Source: Lelliottia sp. JS-SCA-14 (GTDB lineage Bacteria; Pseudomonadota; Gammaproteobacteria; Enterobacterales; Enterobacteriaceae). From it: a stretch of DNA of 64,000 nucleotides. Of this stretch, positions 1-10,517 are shown piece after piece. The stretch is from contig NZ_CP141606.1 of the NCBI RefSeq assembly GCF_035593345.1, positions 3,968,001 through 4,032,000 on the forward strand. Direction: 5' to 3'. A program made the translations under genes and the position numbers. The notes under the pieces are model-generated. The model made no database searches. It saw nothing but the letters and a program-made list of their open reading frames with translations, and was not told where the DNA came from. Position 1 is the first letter of the stretch, and the number at the start of each line of letters is the position of its first letter.

Positions 1-1864
1 TGAACCAGTAGTCAGCGATACCCGCTTCTACGGCAACGCGCGCAGAAACCGCTTTTGGCAGTACGGATTCACGGTAAGCGGCATCCTGCTTGTCGAACGC
101 GTCGGTAGACGGCATGGAAACCACGCGCGCTTTCACGCCTTCGGCAGACAGTTTGTCCCACGCAGCAACCGCCAGTTCAACTTCAGAACCGGTAGCGATG
201 ATGATCAGCTGCGGCTGCGAACCTGCGCAATCTTTCAGCACGTAACCTCCGCGAGCGATGTTAGCCAGCTGCTCTTCGGTACGATCCTGCTGTGCCAGGT
301 TCTGACGGGAGAGGATCAGCGCGGTAGGACCGTCCTGACGCTCAACGCCATATTTCCACGCTACCGCGGACTCAACCTGGTCACATGGACGCCATGTGGA
401 CATGTTCGGGGTCACACGCAGAGACGCGACCTGCTCAACCGGCTGGTGAGTCGGGCCATCTTCGCCCAGACCGATAGAGTCGTGGGTGTAGACCATCACC
501 TGACGCTGTTTCATCAGCGCAGCCATACGCACGGCGTTACGCGCATATTCCACGAACATCAGGAAGGTGGAGGTGTACGGCAGGAAACCGCCGTGCAGGG
601 AAATACCGTTCGCAATCGCGGTCATACCGAATTCACGCACACCGTAATGGATGTAGTTACCGGCGGTATCTTCGTTGATCGCTTTAGAGCCAGACCAGAT
701 GGTCAGGTTAGACGGTGCCAGGTCAGCAGAGCCGCCGAGGAATTCTGGCAGCAGCGGACCGAAAGCTTCGATCGCATTCTGAGACGCTTTACGGCTGGCG
801 ATTTTCGCCGGGTTAGCCTGCAGTTTGGCGATGATTTCGTTCGCTTTCGCTGCGAAATCTTCCGGCATGTCACCTTTCATACGACGGGTGAATTCAGCCG
901 CTTCCTGAGGGAAGGCTTTGGCGTAGGCCGCGAACTTCTCGTTCCAGACGGACTCTTTCGCCTGGCCTGCTTCTTTCGCGTCCCACTGAGCATAGATCTC
1001 AGACGGGATTTCGAATGGCGCATATTTCCAGCCCAGCTGTTCGCGGGTCAGCGCGATTTCTGCGTCGCCCAGCGGTGCGCCGTGGGAATCGTGGGTACCG
1101 GCTTTGTTTGGCGAACCGAAACCGATGATGGTTTTGCACATCAGCAGGGACGGTTTGTCAGTGACCGCACGCGCTTCTTCTACTGCGCGTTTGATCGCCG
1201 CTGCGTCGTGGCCATCAACGCCACGCACCACGTGCCAGCCGTAGGCTTCGAAACGTTTAGCGGTGTCGTCAGTGAACCAGCCTTCAACGTGACCATCGAT
1301 GGAGATGCCGTTGTCATCGTAGAACGCTACCAGTTTGCCCAGTTTCAGGGTACCAGCCAGGGAGCACACTTCGTGAGAAATGCCTTCCATCATGCAGCCG
1401 TCGCCCATGAAGGCGTAGGTGAAGTGGTCAACGATGTCGTGGCCCGGACGGTTGAACTGCGCCGCCAGGGTTTTCTCAGCAATCGCCATACCCACCGCAT
1501 TCGCAATACCCTGGCCCAGCGGACCGGTAGTGGTCTCAACGCCAGCGGTGTAACCCACTTCCGGGTGACCTGGGGTTTTGGAGTGCAGCTGACGGAAGTT
1601 CTTCAGCTCTTCGATTGGCAGCGCATAACCTGTGAGGTGCAACAGGCTATAGATCAGCATAGAGCCGTGGCCGTTGGACAGTACGAAACGGTCACGGTCA
1701 GCCCAGGACGGGTTCTGAGGGTTATGGTTCAGGAAATCACGCCACAGGACTTCGGCAATGTCAGCCATACCCATAGGGGCACCCGGGTGACCGGATTTGG
1801 CTTTCTGTACTGCGTCCATGCTCAGCGCACGAATAGCATTAGCAAGCTCTTTACGTGAGGACAT
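1..1864 (-). CDS. tktA: Transketolase 1 (3' end beyond the window)
   Basis: Thiamine-diphosphate enzyme of the non-oxidative pentose phosphate pathway; it moves two-carbon ketol units between sugar phosphates in the cytoplasm. The minus-strand translation starts [20 protein letters not shown] at the ATG 1864-1862 and stays open to base 1, giving about 621 of the roughly 663 residues of the family. The ThDP motif GDGCMMEG...DDNG lies near residues 154-190, and the active-site segment GHPGAPMG is near residue 25. The last 40 or so residues lie outside the window. It is divergent from loiP, as in E. coli. A long plus-strand frame antisense to it is a shadow. Confidence 0.97.
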   Translation of the reverse strand, partial: MSSRKELANAIRALSMDAVQKAKSGHPGAPMGMADIAEVLWRDFLNHNPQNPSWADRDRFVLSNGHGSMLIYSLLHLTGYALPIEELKNFRQLHSKTPGHPEVGYTAGVETTTGPLGQGIANAVGMAIAEKTLAAQFNRPGHDIVDHFTYAFMGDGCMMEGISHEVCSLAGTLKLGKLVAFYDDNGISIDGHVEGWFTDDTAKRFEAYGWHVVRGVDGHDAAAIKRAVEEARAVTDKPSLLMCKTIIGFGSPNKAGTHDSHGAPLGDAEIALTREQLGWKYAPFEIPSEIYAQWDAKEAGQAKESVWNEKFAAYAKAFPQEAAEFTRRMKGDMPEDFAAKANEIIAKLQANPAKIASRKASQNAIEAFGPLLPEFLGGSADLAPSNLTIWSGSKAINEDTAGNYIHYGVREFGMTAIANGISLHGGFLPYTSTFLMFVEYARNAVRMAALMKQRQVMVYTHDSIGLGEDGPTHQPVEQVASLRVTPNMSTWRPCDQVESAVAWKYGVERQDGPTALILSRQNLAQQDRTEEQLANIARGGYVLKDCAGSQPQLIIIATGSEVELAVAAWDKLSAEGVKARVVSMPSTDAFDKQDAAYRESVLPKAVSARVAVEAGIADYWF

Positions 1865-2135
1865 TTTAACTCCAGATCGGACTGTTAAAGGCCGTGCCCT
1901 TGACGACAGCGCGTTTTGGGCTATGCCAGAAAAAAGTGCCAACAATGTAACCCAAGCGACAAAGCATGTACATGGAGCATTCTTTTGCCCTTTAAGAAAT
2001 CTCTGGATCATGCTCGCATGTTGCGCAATCTACTCGCCCGGGCCTCCAGATATTCCTTATACTTAGCTCGACTGCGGCTTCGCTGCCGGAGCATTTTTCA
2101 GACTTTTTTCAGTTAACGAGTACGGAAGCAACATC

Positions 2136-2894
2136 ATGAAAATGCGTGCAATAGTGCTGGCCCTGGGTACGACGCTGCTGCTGAGCGGCTGTCAAAATAT
2201 GGATTCAAACGGTCTGATGAGTTCTGGTGCAGAGGCTTTCCAGGCCTATTCCCTGAGCGATGCGCAGGTCAAAGCCTTGAGCGATCAGGCGTGCAAAGAC
2301 ATGGACGCCAAAGCGACCATCGCCCCCGCCAGTAGCACGTACGCACAGCGTCTGAATAAGATTGCCGCCGCGCTGGGCGATAACATCAACGGTCAGCCGG
2401 TGAACTACAAAGTCTACATGGCGAAAGACGTGAACGCGTTTGCGATGGCGAACGGCTGTATCCGCGTCTACAGCGGCCTGATGGATATGATGACGGACAA
2501 CGAAGTCGAAGCGGTGATCGGCCATGAAATGGGCCACGTCGCACTCGGTCACGTGAAGAAAGGGATGCAGGTAGCGCTCGGCACCAACGCCGTGCGTGCA
2601 GCGGCAGCCTCTGCGGGCGGGATCGTCGGTAGTCTGTCTCAGTCCCAGCTCGGCGACGTGGGTGAAAAACTGGTCAATTCCCAGTTCTCCCAGCGTCAGG
2701 AATCCGAAGCGGATGACTACTCTTACGATCTGTTGCGCAAACGCGGGATCAATCCGTCAGGGTTAGCCACCAGCTTTGAGAAACTGGCCAAACTGGAAGA
2801 AGGCCGTCAAAGCTCAATGTTTGACGATCACCCGGCTTCAGCCGAACGCGCGCAGCACATTCGCGATCGCATGGCGGCAGACGGCATTAAATAA
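2136..2894 (+). CDS. loiP: M48-family metalloprotease lipoprotein LoiP
   Basis: Outer-membrane zinc metalloprotease (E. coli LoiP/YggG), a family induced at low osmolarity and reported to act with the BepA protease. The 252-residue product has a lipoprotein signal peptide with lipobox LLLSGC, so the mature lipid-modified Cys is near residue 19. The zinc-binding HEXXH motif appears as GHEMGHVALGH near residues 129-139, followed by the downstream ESEADDYS segment that supplies the third zinc ligand. Length equals the E. coli protein. It is divergent from tktA and is followed immediately by a REP element before the convergent speB. Confidence 0.95.
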   Translation: MKMRAIVLALGTTLLLSGCQNMDSNGLMSSGAEAFQAYSLSDAQVKALSDQACKDMDAKATIAPASSTYAQRLNKIAAALGDNINGQPVNYKVYMAKDVNAFAMANGCIRVYSGLMDMMTDNEVEAVIGHEMGHVALGHVKKGMQVALGTNAVRAAAASAGGIVGSLSQSQLGDVGEKLVNSQFSQRQESEADDYSYDLLRKRGINPSGLATSFEKLAKLEEGRQSSMFDDHPASAERAQHIRDRMAADGIK

Positions 2895-2896
2895 AA

Positions 2897-2964
2897 AAAG
2901 CCGGGTGGCGGCTACGCCTTACCCGGCCTACAAAGGCCCGGTAAGCGCTGCGCCACCGGGCGAT
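2897..2964. repeat. REP/BIME element between loiP and speB
   Basis: Two inverted GC-rich REP units (gccgggtggcggctacgcc and ggcccggtaagcgctgcgcc) separated by a few bases lie between convergent genes. This is the usual position of enterobacterial REP pairs, which can stabilise mRNA 3' ends. Confidence 0.85.
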
Positions 2965-2971
2965 TTCTTGA

Positions 2972-3892
2972 TTACTCGCCTTTCTTCGCCGCCTGGATGT
3001 AGAGCATTTCCAGCGCCAGCGTTGCCGCCGCCAGAGCGGTGATTTCAGACTGATCGTAAGCTGGCGCCACTTCCACGACGTCCATCCCCACGATATTCAG
3101 ATCTTTCAGACCGCGAACCAGTTTGATTGCACGATCAGACGTCAGACCGCCGATCACCGGCGTACCGGTACCCGGTGCAAACGCAGGGTCCAGACAGTCG
3201 ATGTCAAAGGTGAGATATACCGGCATATCGCCCACAATCTGCTTCACCTGAGCGATGATATCGTCCACGCCGCGATCGTTCACCTGGCAGGCGTCCAGCA
3301 CGGTGAAGCCGTTGTCTTTGTCGAACTCAGTACGAATACCGATCTGCACAGAGTGGTTCGGATCGATCAGTCCTTCGTTCGGCGCAGTGTAGAACATGGT
3401 GCCGTGGTCAAACTCGCAGCCGTTCGCGTAGGTGTCGGAGTGGGCATCGAAATGGACCAGCGCCATTTTACCGAAATGCTTGGCGTGAGCACGCAGCAGC
3501 GGCAGCGTCACGAAGTGGTCACCGCCGAAAGAGAGCATACGCTTGCCGGCAGCCAGCAGTTTCTCGGCGTGCGCCTGTAGTTTTTCGCTCATCTCACGCG
3601 CGTCGCCGAAGGCATACACCAGGTCGCCGCAGTCGACGACATTCAGGCGTTCGCGCATATCGAAGTTCCACGGGAAGCGGTTGTGCTCCCAGGCCAGGTT
3701 GGTGGAAACCTGACGGATCGCCGCCGGGCCGTGACGGCCACCGGCACGACCGGAAGTCGCCATATCAAACGGAACGCCGGTGATGACCCAGTCAGCGTCG
3801 CTGTCGTACGGCTGGAAGTTCATCGGAAGACGTAAAAAACCAAACGCGTTAGATACCAGAGAGTTGTCGTACTGATGACCTAAAGTGCTCAT
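2972..3892 (-). CDS. speB: Agmatinase
   Basis: Hydrolyses agmatine to putrescine and urea, the second step of the arginine-decarboxylase route to polyamines. The 306-residue product has the ureohydrolase (arginase) fold signatures: GGDH near residue 124, DAHSDTY near residue 149 and [14 protein letters not shown] near residue 230, which supply the manganese ligands. Length equals E. coli SpeB. It lies downstream of speA on the same strand, with a terminator-like hairpin and a REP element between them, so it probably has its own promoter or receives only part of the speA transcript. Confidence 0.96.
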   Translation of the reverse strand: MSTLGHQYDNSLVSNAFGFLRLPMNFQPYDSDADWVITGVPFDMATSGRAGGRHGPAAIRQVSTNLAWEHNRFPWNFDMRERLNVVDCGDLVYAFGDAREMSEKLQAHAEKLLAAGKRMLSFGGDHFVTLPLLRAHAKHFGKMALVHFDAHSDTYANGCEFDHGTMFYTAPNEGLIDPNHSVQIGIRTEFDKDNGFTVLDACQVNDRGVDDIIAQVKQIVGDMPVYLTFDIDCLDPAFAPGTGTPVIGGLTSDRAIKLVRGLKDLNIVGMDVVEVAPAYDQSEITALAAATLALEMLYIQAAKKGE

Positions 3893-3931
3893 GTCCTGAC
3901 CTCGTGTAGAGTCGATACAAGAAAATAGATG

Positions 3932-3978
3932 AAAAAAAATCCCCTCCGCGTCGTTAAACCCGACGAGGAAGGGATTGA
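3932..3978 (-). terminator. Rho-independent terminator or attenuator between speA and speB
   Basis: Read on the minus strand, a strong GC-rich stem (aatcccttcctcgtcg pairing with cgacgcggaggggatt) is followed directly by a run of T. It lies between the speA stop and the speB start, so it should end or reduce transcription arriving from speA. Confidence 0.75.
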
Positions 3979-4038
3979 TTCGGAAACTGCATATTGGGGC
4001 GAATTATCGCCGTTAATTCGTACAGGTTCAAGTATCCC

Positions 4039-4070
4039 GTAGGCCCGGTAAGCGCAGCGCCACCGGGCAT
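4039..4070. repeat. Single REP unit downstream of speA
   Basis: A palindromic unit (taggcccggtaagcgcagcg followed by ccaccgggca) lies a few bases beyond the speA stop codon. It matches the REP family seen elsewhere in the window. Confidence 0.75.
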
Positions 4071-4076
4071 GAGCGG

Positions 4077-6053
4077 TTACTCGTCTTCCAGATAGGTGTA
4101 CCCGTACAGACCCGCTTCAAACTCTTCCAGGAACTGCTGCTGTAGCGCGGCGTCCAGGTCGGTGTTTTTCACCTGATCGCGGAACTGAGTCAGCAGTTTT
4201 TTCGGATCCAGCTGCACGTATTCCAGCATATCCGCCACAGTGTCGCCCTCGTCGGAAAGCTCCACTTCAACGTTGCCGTCAGGGAAGACAAACACGTCAA
4301 CCGCTTCGGTATCACCGAACAGGTTATGCATGTTGCCCAAAATTTCCTGATACGCGCCGACCATAAAGAAGCCCAGCATTGGCGGGTTCTCTGGATCGTA
4401 CTCCGGCATCGGCATGGTGGTGGCGATCCCGTCGCCGTCCACGTAGTGATCGATAGCGCCGTCGGAGTCGCAGGTGATATCCAGCAGCACCGCGCGGCGT
4501 TCCGGCGCGTGATTCAGCCCTTCCAGCGGCAGAACCGGGAACAGCTGATCGATACCCCAGGCATCCGGCATCGACTGGAACAGGGAGAAGTTGACGTAAA
4601 TCTTATCCGCCATACGTTCCTGGAGTTCGTCGATAATCGGACGGTGCGCACGGTTGCTCGGGTCGAGCTGTTTCTGCACTTCGTGACACATGTTCAGATA
4701 CAGCTGCTCGGCCCAGGCACGCTCCTGCAGGCTGAAAGTGCCGGATGAATAGCCGACGTGAATGTCGTGCAGATCCATCTGGCTGTCGTGCAGCCATTCG
4801 CGCAGGGAGCGACGGTTGCCCGGCTCATGCATCTCCTGCCAGGTTTCCCACATGTTTTGCAGGGCACGCGGCGCATCGTCCTGCGGCGGAGTCGCTTCGG
4901 TATTTTCGCTGCGCTCCACGCCGATGATGTTGGAGACCAGCACCGTGTGGTGCGCAGTCACCGCGCGACCAGACTCGGTGATCACCGTTGGATGCGGCAA
5001 ACCGTTCTCTTCGCAGGCATCGCCGATCGCCCAGATAATGTTGTTGGCGTATTCGTTCAGGCCGTAGTTCACGGAGCAGTCAGACTGCGAGCGCGTGCCT
5101 TCATAGTCCACGCCCAGACCGCCGCCCACATCGAAGCATTCGATGTTCACGCCAAGCTTATGCAGCTCAACGTAGAAACGCGCGGATTCACGTACGCCCG
5201 TGGCGATATCACGAATGTTGGCCATCTGCGACCCGAGGTGGAAGTGCAGCAGCTGGATGCTGTCCAGACGACCGCGCTCGCGCAGCATTTCCACCAGCTG
5301 CAGAACCTGCCCTGCCGCCAGACCGAATTTGGATTTTTCGCCGCCCGAGGACTGCCATTTACCGGAGCCCTGGGACGCCAGACGCGCACGCACGCCGAGG
5401 CGCGGCACCACGTTCAGACGCTCGGCTTCTTCCAGCACGATGGCGATTTCCGTCATCTTCTCGATAACCAGATAGACCTTGTGGCCCATCTTCTCGCCAA
5501 TCAGCGCCAGACGAATGTATTCGCGGTCTTTATAGCCGTTACAGACGATCACCGAGCGCGTCATACCGGCGTGCGCCAGTACCGCCATCAGTTCCGCTTT
5601 AGAACCGGCTTCCAGACCCAGTGGTTCACCGGAGTGGATCAGGGATTCAATGACGCGACGATGCTGGTTCACCTTAATCGGATAGACCAGGAAGTAGTCG
5701 CCCTTGTAACCATAGGACTCACGCGCACGCTTGAACGCGGCGTTAATGGAGCGCAAACGGTGTTGCAGGATCTGCGGGAAGCAGAACAGTGCAGGCAGAC
5801 GTTGGCCTTGCGCTTCGCGCGCTTTCACCAGTTTGGCGAGATCCACACGAGCTTCCGGTACGTCAGGATCCGGGCAAACGCTGATATGGCCCAGTTCGTT
5901 GACGTCGTAGTAGTTATTACCCCACCAGGCAATATTGTATGTGCGCAGCATCTTGCTGGCCTCTTCGGAGCTCATCGCAACCTCCTGCATAGAACGTAGT
6001 ACACCCTGTTCGCCCGCTGACGAAGGCGAAACCGAAGACATGTCGTCAGACAT
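4077..6053 (-). CDS. speA: Biosynthetic arginine decarboxylase
   Basis: PLP-dependent decarboxylase that converts arginine to agmatine, feeding SpeB. The product is 658 residues, as in E. coli, and starts [17 protein letters not shown]. The frame extends upstream to a TTG at 6065, but the ATG at 6053 is preferred: GAGG lies six bases upstream and the N terminus matches the family. The PLP lysine is in YPIKVNQHR near residue 127. HFHLGSQ and the glycine-rich [12 protein letters not shown] segment of group IV decarboxylases follow, and the catalytic [12 protein letters not shown] segment is C-terminal. The small gene yqgB ends eight bases upstream. Confidence 0.96.
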   Translation of the reverse strand: MSDDMSSVSPSSAGEQGVLRSMQEVAMSSEEASKMLRTYNIAWWGNNYYDVNELGHISVCPDPDVPEARVDLAKLVKAREAQGQRLPALFCFPQILQHRLRSINAAFKRARESYGYKGDYFLVYPIKVNQHRRVIESLIHSGEPLGLEAGSKAELMAVLAHAGMTRSVIVCNGYKDREYIRLALIGEKMGHKVYLVIEKMTEIAIVLEEAERLNVVPRLGVRARLASQGSGKWQSSGGEKSKFGLAAGQVLQLVEMLRERGRLDSIQLLHFHLGSQMANIRDIATGVRESARFYVELHKLGVNIECFDVGGGLGVDYEGTRSQSDCSVNYGLNEYANNIIWAIGDACEENGLPHPTVITESGRAVTAHHTVLVSNIIGVERSENTEATPPQDDAPRALQNMWETWQEMHEPGNRRSLREWLHDSQMDLHDIHVGYSSGTFSLQERAWAEQLYLNMCHEVQKQLDPSNRAHRPIIDELQERMADKIYVNFSLFQSMPDAWGIDQLFPVLPLEGLNHAPERRAVLLDITCDSDGAIDHYVDGDGIATTMPMPEYDPENPPMLGFFMVGAYQEILGNMHNLFGDTEAVDVFVFPDGNVEVELSDEGDTVADMLEYVQLDPKKLLTQFRDQVKNTDLDAALQQQFLEEFEAGLYGYTYLEDE

Positions 6054-6061
6054 AGCGAACC

Positions 6062-6193
6062 TCAACTCTTTGTATTAAGTGTAAAACAGTTGACTACTAT
6101 CGCAGTGTCACACCGCGATAACAACCCATAAACGGCCCCGTCTTCCAGCAGAGTGTGCTGAAATCCAGACCGTGCGACCGGTTTCTTATTCAT
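6062..6193 (-). CDS. yqgB: Small protein YqgB
   Basis: A 43-residue product beginning [18 protein letters not shown] and ending [12 protein letters not shown]. The shape and the C-terminal IVVNCFTLN segment match E. coli YqgB, a small acid-induced protein of unknown function at the same place. The frame is open further upstream to 6268, but the ATG at 6193 gives the E. coli length. The TGA stop is only eight bases before the speA ATG and overlaps the sequence that carries the speA ribosome-binding site, so translation of the two may be coupled. The function is unknown; the assignment rests on similarity recalled by eye plus synteny. Confidence 0.75.
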   Translation of the reverse strand: MNKKPVARSGFQHTLLEDGAVYGLLSRCDTAIVVNCFTLNTKS

Positions 6194-6712
6194 ATCATTG
6201 TAAAACACGTAACCGAACTCTGTATGACAAGGTTCGGAGAAACCACGAGATAACTCCTGAATTAACAAGAGCGCCCTTGTTCAGTTTTCACAAAGCGGAT
6301 GGCCGGCCCTGGAATCCTGAGAAGCACCGAAATGGGTATAACATCGGCAGGTTTGCAGAATAGAAATGCGAGTGGCGGGAAACAGACGTACGCCAGAACG
6401 GCGTAACTGAGTTAGCGGAAAACGATGGTTCATTATCGGGTATCACCTCCACGGCCGCCTTCAGAAGACGAACCTCAAGCCAAAGCTAAGTATTCACTGC
6501 TCAACCCGGCTGGAAGTGGCGACACGATGAAATCATCGAGCGCTTTTTTGTATGAGCCGCGCGCCGCGTTTTATACCGATAAGAGGGGCAAAATGCAAAA
6601 CATTAATGCGCACCTTGCCAGCACCGTCAGGAAAAATTTCCACCTGCGATTTCAGCACAATGAGAGCGGGGTCAAAAAAAACTGGAAATCGGGCGAAGAA
6701 GTGACCTAAAAT
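6194..6712. other. Long intergenic region between yqgB and metK
   Basis: About 520 bases with no gene I can support. E. coli has poorly characterised small reading frames (yqgC, yqgD) here. Short frames exist on both strands at 6425-6709 and 6533-6814, but neither has a convincing start or a recognised product. A perfect six-base inverted repeat, cgatga/tcatcg, at 6525-6538 is followed by agcg and a run of six T at 6544-6549. It may be a weak terminator for a small plus-strand transcript. Confidence 0.45.
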
Positions 6713-6736
6713 AGCCGTCCAGATGTTAATCCATCT
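6713..6736 (+). promoter_or_regulatory. Candidate MetJ operator (three adjacent met boxes) upstream of metK
   Basis: Three contiguous eight-base units, agccgtcc, agatgtta and atccatct, each match the met box consensus AGACGTCT at five or six positions. MetJ binds tandem eight-base boxes upstream of metK and other met genes. The array lies about 120 bases before the metK start, which suits repression of its promoter. The match is by eye. Confidence 0.5.
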
Positions 6737-6856
6737 ATACTGATTAACACTCAGACTGCCGGTGTTATTTACCTGCAGGTCTTGGTAGAATCGTCTTCTA
6801 CGGCCATTGCGCACAGCAGTTTGAGCTTACCAAATACTCCTTAGGTGAAATATAAC

Positions 6857-8011
6857 ATGGCAAAACACCTGTTTACGTCCGAGTCTGTATCAGAAGGGCA
6901 TCCTGATAAAATCGCTGACCAAATCTCCGATGCAGTGCTGGATGCGATCCTGGAACAGGATCCTAAAGCGCGCGTGGCGTGCGAAACCTATGTCAAAACG
7001 GGCATGGTTCTGGTTGGTGGTGAGATCACCACCAGTGCATGGGTTGATATCGAAGAGATCACCCGTAACACCGTGCGTGAAATCGGCTACGTGCATTCTG
7101 ATATGGGCTTTGATGCCAACTCTTGCGCCGTTTTGAGCGCGATTGGCAAACAGTCCCCGGACATCAACCAGGGCGTTGACCGTACCGACCCGCTCGAGCA
7201 GGGTGCTGGCGACCAGGGCCTGATGTTTGGCTACGCAACCAACGAAACTGACGTGCTGATGCCTGCGCCAATCACTTACGCTCACCGTCTGGTGCAGCGT
7301 CAGGCTGAAGTGCGTAAAAACGGCACGCTGCCGTGGCTGCGCCCGGATGCAAAAAGCCAGATCACTTTCCAGTATGACGACGGCAAAATCGTCGGCATCG
7401 ACGCGGTTGTTCTGTCGACTCAGCACTCCGAAGACGTTGCGCTTAAAACGCTGCAGGAAGCGGTAATGGAAGAGATCATTAAGCCGGTTCTGCCTGCAGA
7501 ATGGCTGAATGCCTCGACCAAATACCACATCAACCCGACTGGCCGTTTTGTTATCGGTGGCCCAATGGGCGACTGCGGTCTGACCGGTCGTAAGATCATC
7601 GTTGATACCTACGGCGGCATGGCTCGTCACGGTGGCGGCGCGTTCTCCGGTAAAGATCCGTCTAAAGTTGACCGTTCTGCGGCGTACGCGGCACGTTATG
7701 TGGCGAAAAACATCGTTGCTGCGGGCCTGGCCGATCGCTGTGAGATTCAGGTTTCCTACGCCATCGGCGTGGCAGAACCGACCTCCATCATGGTCGAAAC
7801 CTTCGGTACTGAGAAGATCTCTACCGAACAGCTGACCCTGCTGGTGCGCGAGTTCTTCGACCTGCGTCCATACGGCCTGATCCAGATGCTGGATCTGCTG
7901 CACCCAATCTACAAAGAAACCGCTGCATACGGTCACTTTGGTCGCGAACATTTCCCATGGGAAAAAACCGACAAAGCCGCCCTGCTGCGTGAAGCTGCCG
8001 GTCTGAAGTAA
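6857..8011 (+). CDS. metK: S-adenosylmethionine synthetase
   Basis: Makes S-adenosylmethionine from ATP and methionine. The ATG at 6857 gives 384 residues beginning [20 protein letters not shown], identical in start and length to E. coli MetK; an in-frame upstream ATG at 6845 would add four unrelated residues. Family signatures are [12 protein letters not shown] near residue 117, [16 protein letters not shown] near residue 260 and the N-terminal HPDK metal and nucleotide site. It is preceded by a candidate MetJ operator and followed by a clear terminator. Confidence 0.98.
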   Translation: MAKHLFTSESVSEGHPDKIADQISDAVLDAILEQDPKARVACETYVKTGMVLVGGEITTSAWVDIEEITRNTVREIGYVHSDMGFDANSCAVLSAIGKQSPDINQGVDRTDPLEQGAGDQGLMFGYATNETDVLMPAPITYAHRLVQRQAEVRKNGTLPWLRPDAKSQITFQYDDGKIVGIDAVVLSTQHSEDVALKTLQEAVMEEIIKPVLPAEWLNASTKYHINPTGRFVIGGPMGDCGLTGRKIIVDTYGGMARHGGGAFSGKDPSKVDRSAAYAARYVAKNIVAAGLADRCEIQVSYAIGVAEPTSIMVETFGTEKISTEQLTLLVREFFDLRPYGLIQMLDLLHPIYKETAAYGHFGREHFPWEKTDKAALLREAAGLK

Positions 8012-8028
8012 TCGACCGATAGCGTTTG

Positions 8029-8057
8029 AAAAGGCCAGCCTTGTGCTGGCCTTTTGC
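8029..8057 (+). terminator. metK rho-independent terminator
   Basis: The inverted repeat aaaggccagc/gctggccttt with a short loop (cttgt) is followed by a T-rich stretch. It begins about 18 bases after the metK stop. Confidence 0.9.
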
Positions 8058-8076
8058 ATTTGTGCGTGCTGCCTTT

Positions 8077-8152
8077 GTCGGGTGGCGCTGCGCTTACCCG
8101 ACCTACGAGCTATGGTTTTGTAGGTCGGGTAAGGCGTAGCCGCCACCCGACA
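8077..8152. repeat. REP pair between metK and galP
   Basis: Two inverted REP units (gtcgggtggcgctgcgctta and gtaaggcgtagccgccaccc) flank a short spacer in the metK-galP intergenic region. Confidence 0.85.
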
Positions 8153-8164
8153 ATAAACCACCTA

Positions 8165-8180
8165 ATGAAACCGATTACAC
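8165..8180 (+). promoter_or_regulatory. Candidate GalR/GalS operator, distal
   Basis: The sequence atgaaaccgattacac matches the gal operator pattern GTGnAAnCGnTTnCAC except at its first base. It lies about 280 bases upstream of galP and 182 bases from a second, better copy. Confidence 0.55.
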
Positions 8181-8346
8181 CACCCTCTACAACCCTTCAT
8201 TTCAGATTAATCTCTTTGCATGTTCTGCCTTCATCTGCTGTTACATTTCATTTCAGTTAAGTCTGAAACTGTCCCAAACGGGATGCACATCAACAGAATT
8301 AACACTATATTTTCATAGCTTTAATAATACTGACAGTTTGCATCGA

Positions 8347-8362
8347 GTGTAACCGATTACAC
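8347..8362 (+). promoter_or_regulatory. GalR/GalS operator, proximal
   Basis: The sequence gtgtaaccgattacac is a full match to the gal operator GTGnAAnCGnTTnCAC. It lies 85 bases upstream of the galP start and immediately beside a CRP site, as expected for an inducible galactose permease. Confidence 0.8.
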
Positions 8363-8365
8363 CAA

Positions 8366-8381
8366 CGTGAGATATGTCACA
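8366..8381 (+). promoter_or_regulatory. CRP-cAMP site upstream of galP
   Basis: The sequence cgtgagatatgtcaca has the CRP half-sites (T/C)GTGA and TCACA with a six-base spacer. It lies four bases downstream of the gal operator, which points to catabolite control of galP. Confidence 0.75.
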
Positions 8382-8446
8382 TATTTTTACGTCGTACTCA
8401 CCTACCCTTTACATTGATAAAATTGATAACCCAACTGGAGGGCATA

Positions 8447-9844
8447 ATGCCTGACAATAAAAAACAGGGGCGTACGTCCAACAAGGCGATGACATTCTTT
8501 GTCTGCTTCCTCGCAGCCCTGGCAGGACTTCTTTTCGGCCTGGATATCGGCGTCATTGCCGGTGCTTTACCCTTCATCACCGATGAATTCCAGATTAGCC
8601 CGCACACCCAGGAATGGGTGGTGAGCTCCATGATGTTCGGTGCTGCCGTCGGTGCCGTCGGCAGCGGCTGGCTCTCCTATCGCCTCGGGCGAAAAAAGAG
8701 CCTGATGATCGGCGCGATTCTGTTTGTCGCCGGTTCGCTCTGCTCTGCCGCCGCGCCTAACGTCGAAGTGCTGATTATCTCTCGCGTACTGCTCGGCCTG
8801 GCGGTCGGCGTGGCGTCGTATACCGCCCCGCTCTACCTGTCGGAAATTGCGCCGGAGAAAATTCGCGGCAGCATGATCTCCATGTACCAGCTGATGATCA
8901 CCATCGGTATCCTCGGCGCGTACCTGTCTGATACCGCGTTCAGCTACAGCGGCGCATGGCGCTGGATGCTGGGTGTGATTATCATCCCGGCGATTCTGCT
9001 GCTGATTGGCGTCTTCTTCCTGCCGGATAGCCCGCGCTGGTATGCCGCTAAGCGCCGCTTCCACGACGCGGAACGTGTGCTGATGCGCCTGCGTGATACC
9101 AGCGCAGAAGCCAAACATGAACTCGATGAAATCCGCGAAAGCCTGAAGGTCAAACAGACCGGCTGGGCGCTGTTTAAAGAGAACAGCAACTTCCGTCGCG
9201 CGGTGTTCCTCGGCGTGCTGCTGCAGGTGATGCAACAGTTCACCGGGATGAACGTCATCATGTACTACGCGCCAAAAATCTTTGAACTGGCGGGCTACAC
9301 CAACACCACCGAACAGATGTGGGGAACCGTGATCGTCGGTCTGACCAACGTGCTGGCGACCTTTATCGCCATCGGCCTGGTGGACCGCTGGGGCCGTAAA
9401 CCGACGCTGACCTTAGGCTTCCTGGTGATGGCAGTCGGCATGGGCGTGCTGGGGACCATGATGCATGTGGGCATTCACTCCGCGACCGCGCAGTACTTTG
9501 CCGTGGGGATGCTGCTGATGTTTATCGTCGGGTTTGCGATGAGTGCCGGTCCGCTGATTTGGGTCCTGTGTTCCGAAATCCAGCCGCTGAAAGGGCGTGA
9601 TTTCGGTATCACCTGCTCAACCGCCACCAACTGGATCGCCAACATGATCGTCGGCGCAACCTTCCTGACCATGCTCAATACGCTCGGCAACGCCAACACC
9701 TTCTGGGTGTACGGCGGTCTGAACCTGTTCTTTATTGTTCTGACCCTGTGGCTGGTTCCTGAAACCAAACACGTTTCCCTGGAACATATCGAACGTAACC
9801 TGATGAAAGGTCGTCCGCTGCGCGAGATTGGCGCCAGCAACTAA
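8447..9844 (+). CDS. galP: Galactose:proton symporter
   Basis: Inner-membrane MFS sugar porter that imports galactose with protons. The ATG at 8447, with ctggaggg just upstream, gives 465 residues beginning [21 protein letters not shown]. coli GalP has 464. Twelve hydrophobic segments are visible. Sugar-porter motifs include RLGRKKSL after helix 2, [22 protein letters not shown] near the middle, DRWGRKP after helix 8 and the C-terminal PETK. Its operators and CRP site lie upstream. A paralogue with nearly the same sequence pattern lies at 56031-57458 in the sugar-acid cluster. Confidence 0.97.
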   Translation: MPDNKKQGRTSNKAMTFFVCFLAALAGLLFGLDIGVIAGALPFITDEFQISPHTQEWVVSSMMFGAAVGAVGSGWLSYRLGRKKSLMIGAILFVAGSLCSAAAPNVEVLIISRVLLGLAVGVASYTAPLYLSEIAPEKIRGSMISMYQLMITIGILGAYLSDTAFSYSGAWRWMLGVIIIPAILLLIGVFFLPDSPRWYAAKRRFHDAERVLMRLRDTSAEAKHELDEIRESLKVKQTGWALFKENSNFRRAVFLGVLLQVMQQFTGMNVIMYYAPKIFELAGYTNTTEQMWGTVIVGLTNVLATFIAIGLVDRWGRKPTLTLGFLVMAVGMGVLGTMMHVGIHSATAQYFAVGMLLMFIVGFAMSAGPLIWVLCSEIQPLKGRDFGITCSTATNWIANMIVGATFLTMLNTLGNANTFWVYGGLNLFFIVLTLWLVPETKHVSLEHIERNLMKGRPLREIGASN

Positions 9845-9847
9845 GAA

Positions 9848-9880
9848 CCCTGCCCGGCGGCGCAAGCTTGCCGGGCGAAA
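9848..9880. repeat. REP-like palindrome after galP
   Basis: A short palindrome (gcccggcggcgcaagcttgc followed by cgggc) lies directly after the galP stop. It probably protects the mRNA end or acts as a weak terminator. Confidence 0.65.
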
Positions 9881-9925
9881 CCTCCTCTTGCACCCGCCCT
9901 GTCTCCCGTTTTATCCTCTGCCCCT

Positions 9926-10423
9926 ATGAAAACCCCACGCCTTCCCATTGCCCTCCAGCAAGCCGTCATGCACGCATTGCGGGATAAACTCGCGCAAGCC
10001 AACCTTAAACTCGGGCGCAACTATCCTGAACCCAAACTGGTCTATCAGCAGCGTGGTACCTCGGCGGGCACCGCCTGGCTTGAATCCTATGAGATCCGCC
10101 TGAATCCGGTGCTGATGATGGAAAACGAGCAGGCGTTTATCGAGGAAGTGGTCCCGCACGAACTGGCGCACTTGCTGGTGTGGAAACACTTTGGCCGCGT
10201 GGCCCCGCACGGCAAAGAGTGGAAGTGGATGATGGAAGCCGTGCTCGGCGTTCCCGCCCGGCGCACGCACCAGTTCGAGCTGGAATCAGTACGGCGTAAC
10301 ACCTTCCCCTATCGCTGCCAGTGCCAGCAGCATCAGCTGACCGTCCGGCGTCATAATCGCGTGGTGCGCGGCGAAGCCACCTACCGCTGTGTCAAATGCG
10401 GTGAACCGCTGGTCGCAGAATAA
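9926..10423 (+). CDS. sprT: SprT family zinc metalloprotein
   Basis: A 165-residue SprT-like protein, the same length as E. coli SprT. It has the metalloprotease-type zinc motif PHELAHLL near residues 76-83 with a downstream H (APHGKEW). The C-terminal zinc ribbon has cysteine pairs CQC near residue 132 and CVKC near residue 156. The bacterial protein's role is poorly defined, while the eukaryotic SPRTN relative cleaves DNA-protein crosslinks. It lies between galP and endA as in E. coli. Confidence 0.93.
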   Translation: MKTPRLPIALQQAVMHALRDKLAQANLKLGRNYPEPKLVYQQRGTSAGTAWLESYEIRLNPVLMMENEQAFIEEVVPHELAHLLVWKHFGRVAPHGKEWKWMMEAVLGVPARRTHQFELESVRRNTFPYRCQCQQHQLTVRRHNRVVRGEATYRCVKCGEPLVAE

Positions 10424-10517
10424 TCAATTGAACAATCAGGAACTTTCCTGATCTGACTGATTGCATACTGGAACATCTTTAGCTACGTTGCGGGCTCGTT
10501 TTGACACGGAGTTTGAG

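Noticed and set aside
446..1858. Long plus-strand open frame antisense to the transketolase gene
   Set aside because: It is the codon-bias shadow of tktA on the minus strand. The translation is rich in His, Arg and Phe and matches no family. Similar shadows lie antisense to speA, metK, nupG, citF, the rhs gene and the dehydratase gene.
6713..6856. SAM riboswitch upstream of metK
   Set aside because: No SAM-I type fold or kink-turn pattern could be seen, and enterobacteria use MetJ. The met-box array explains the regulation better.
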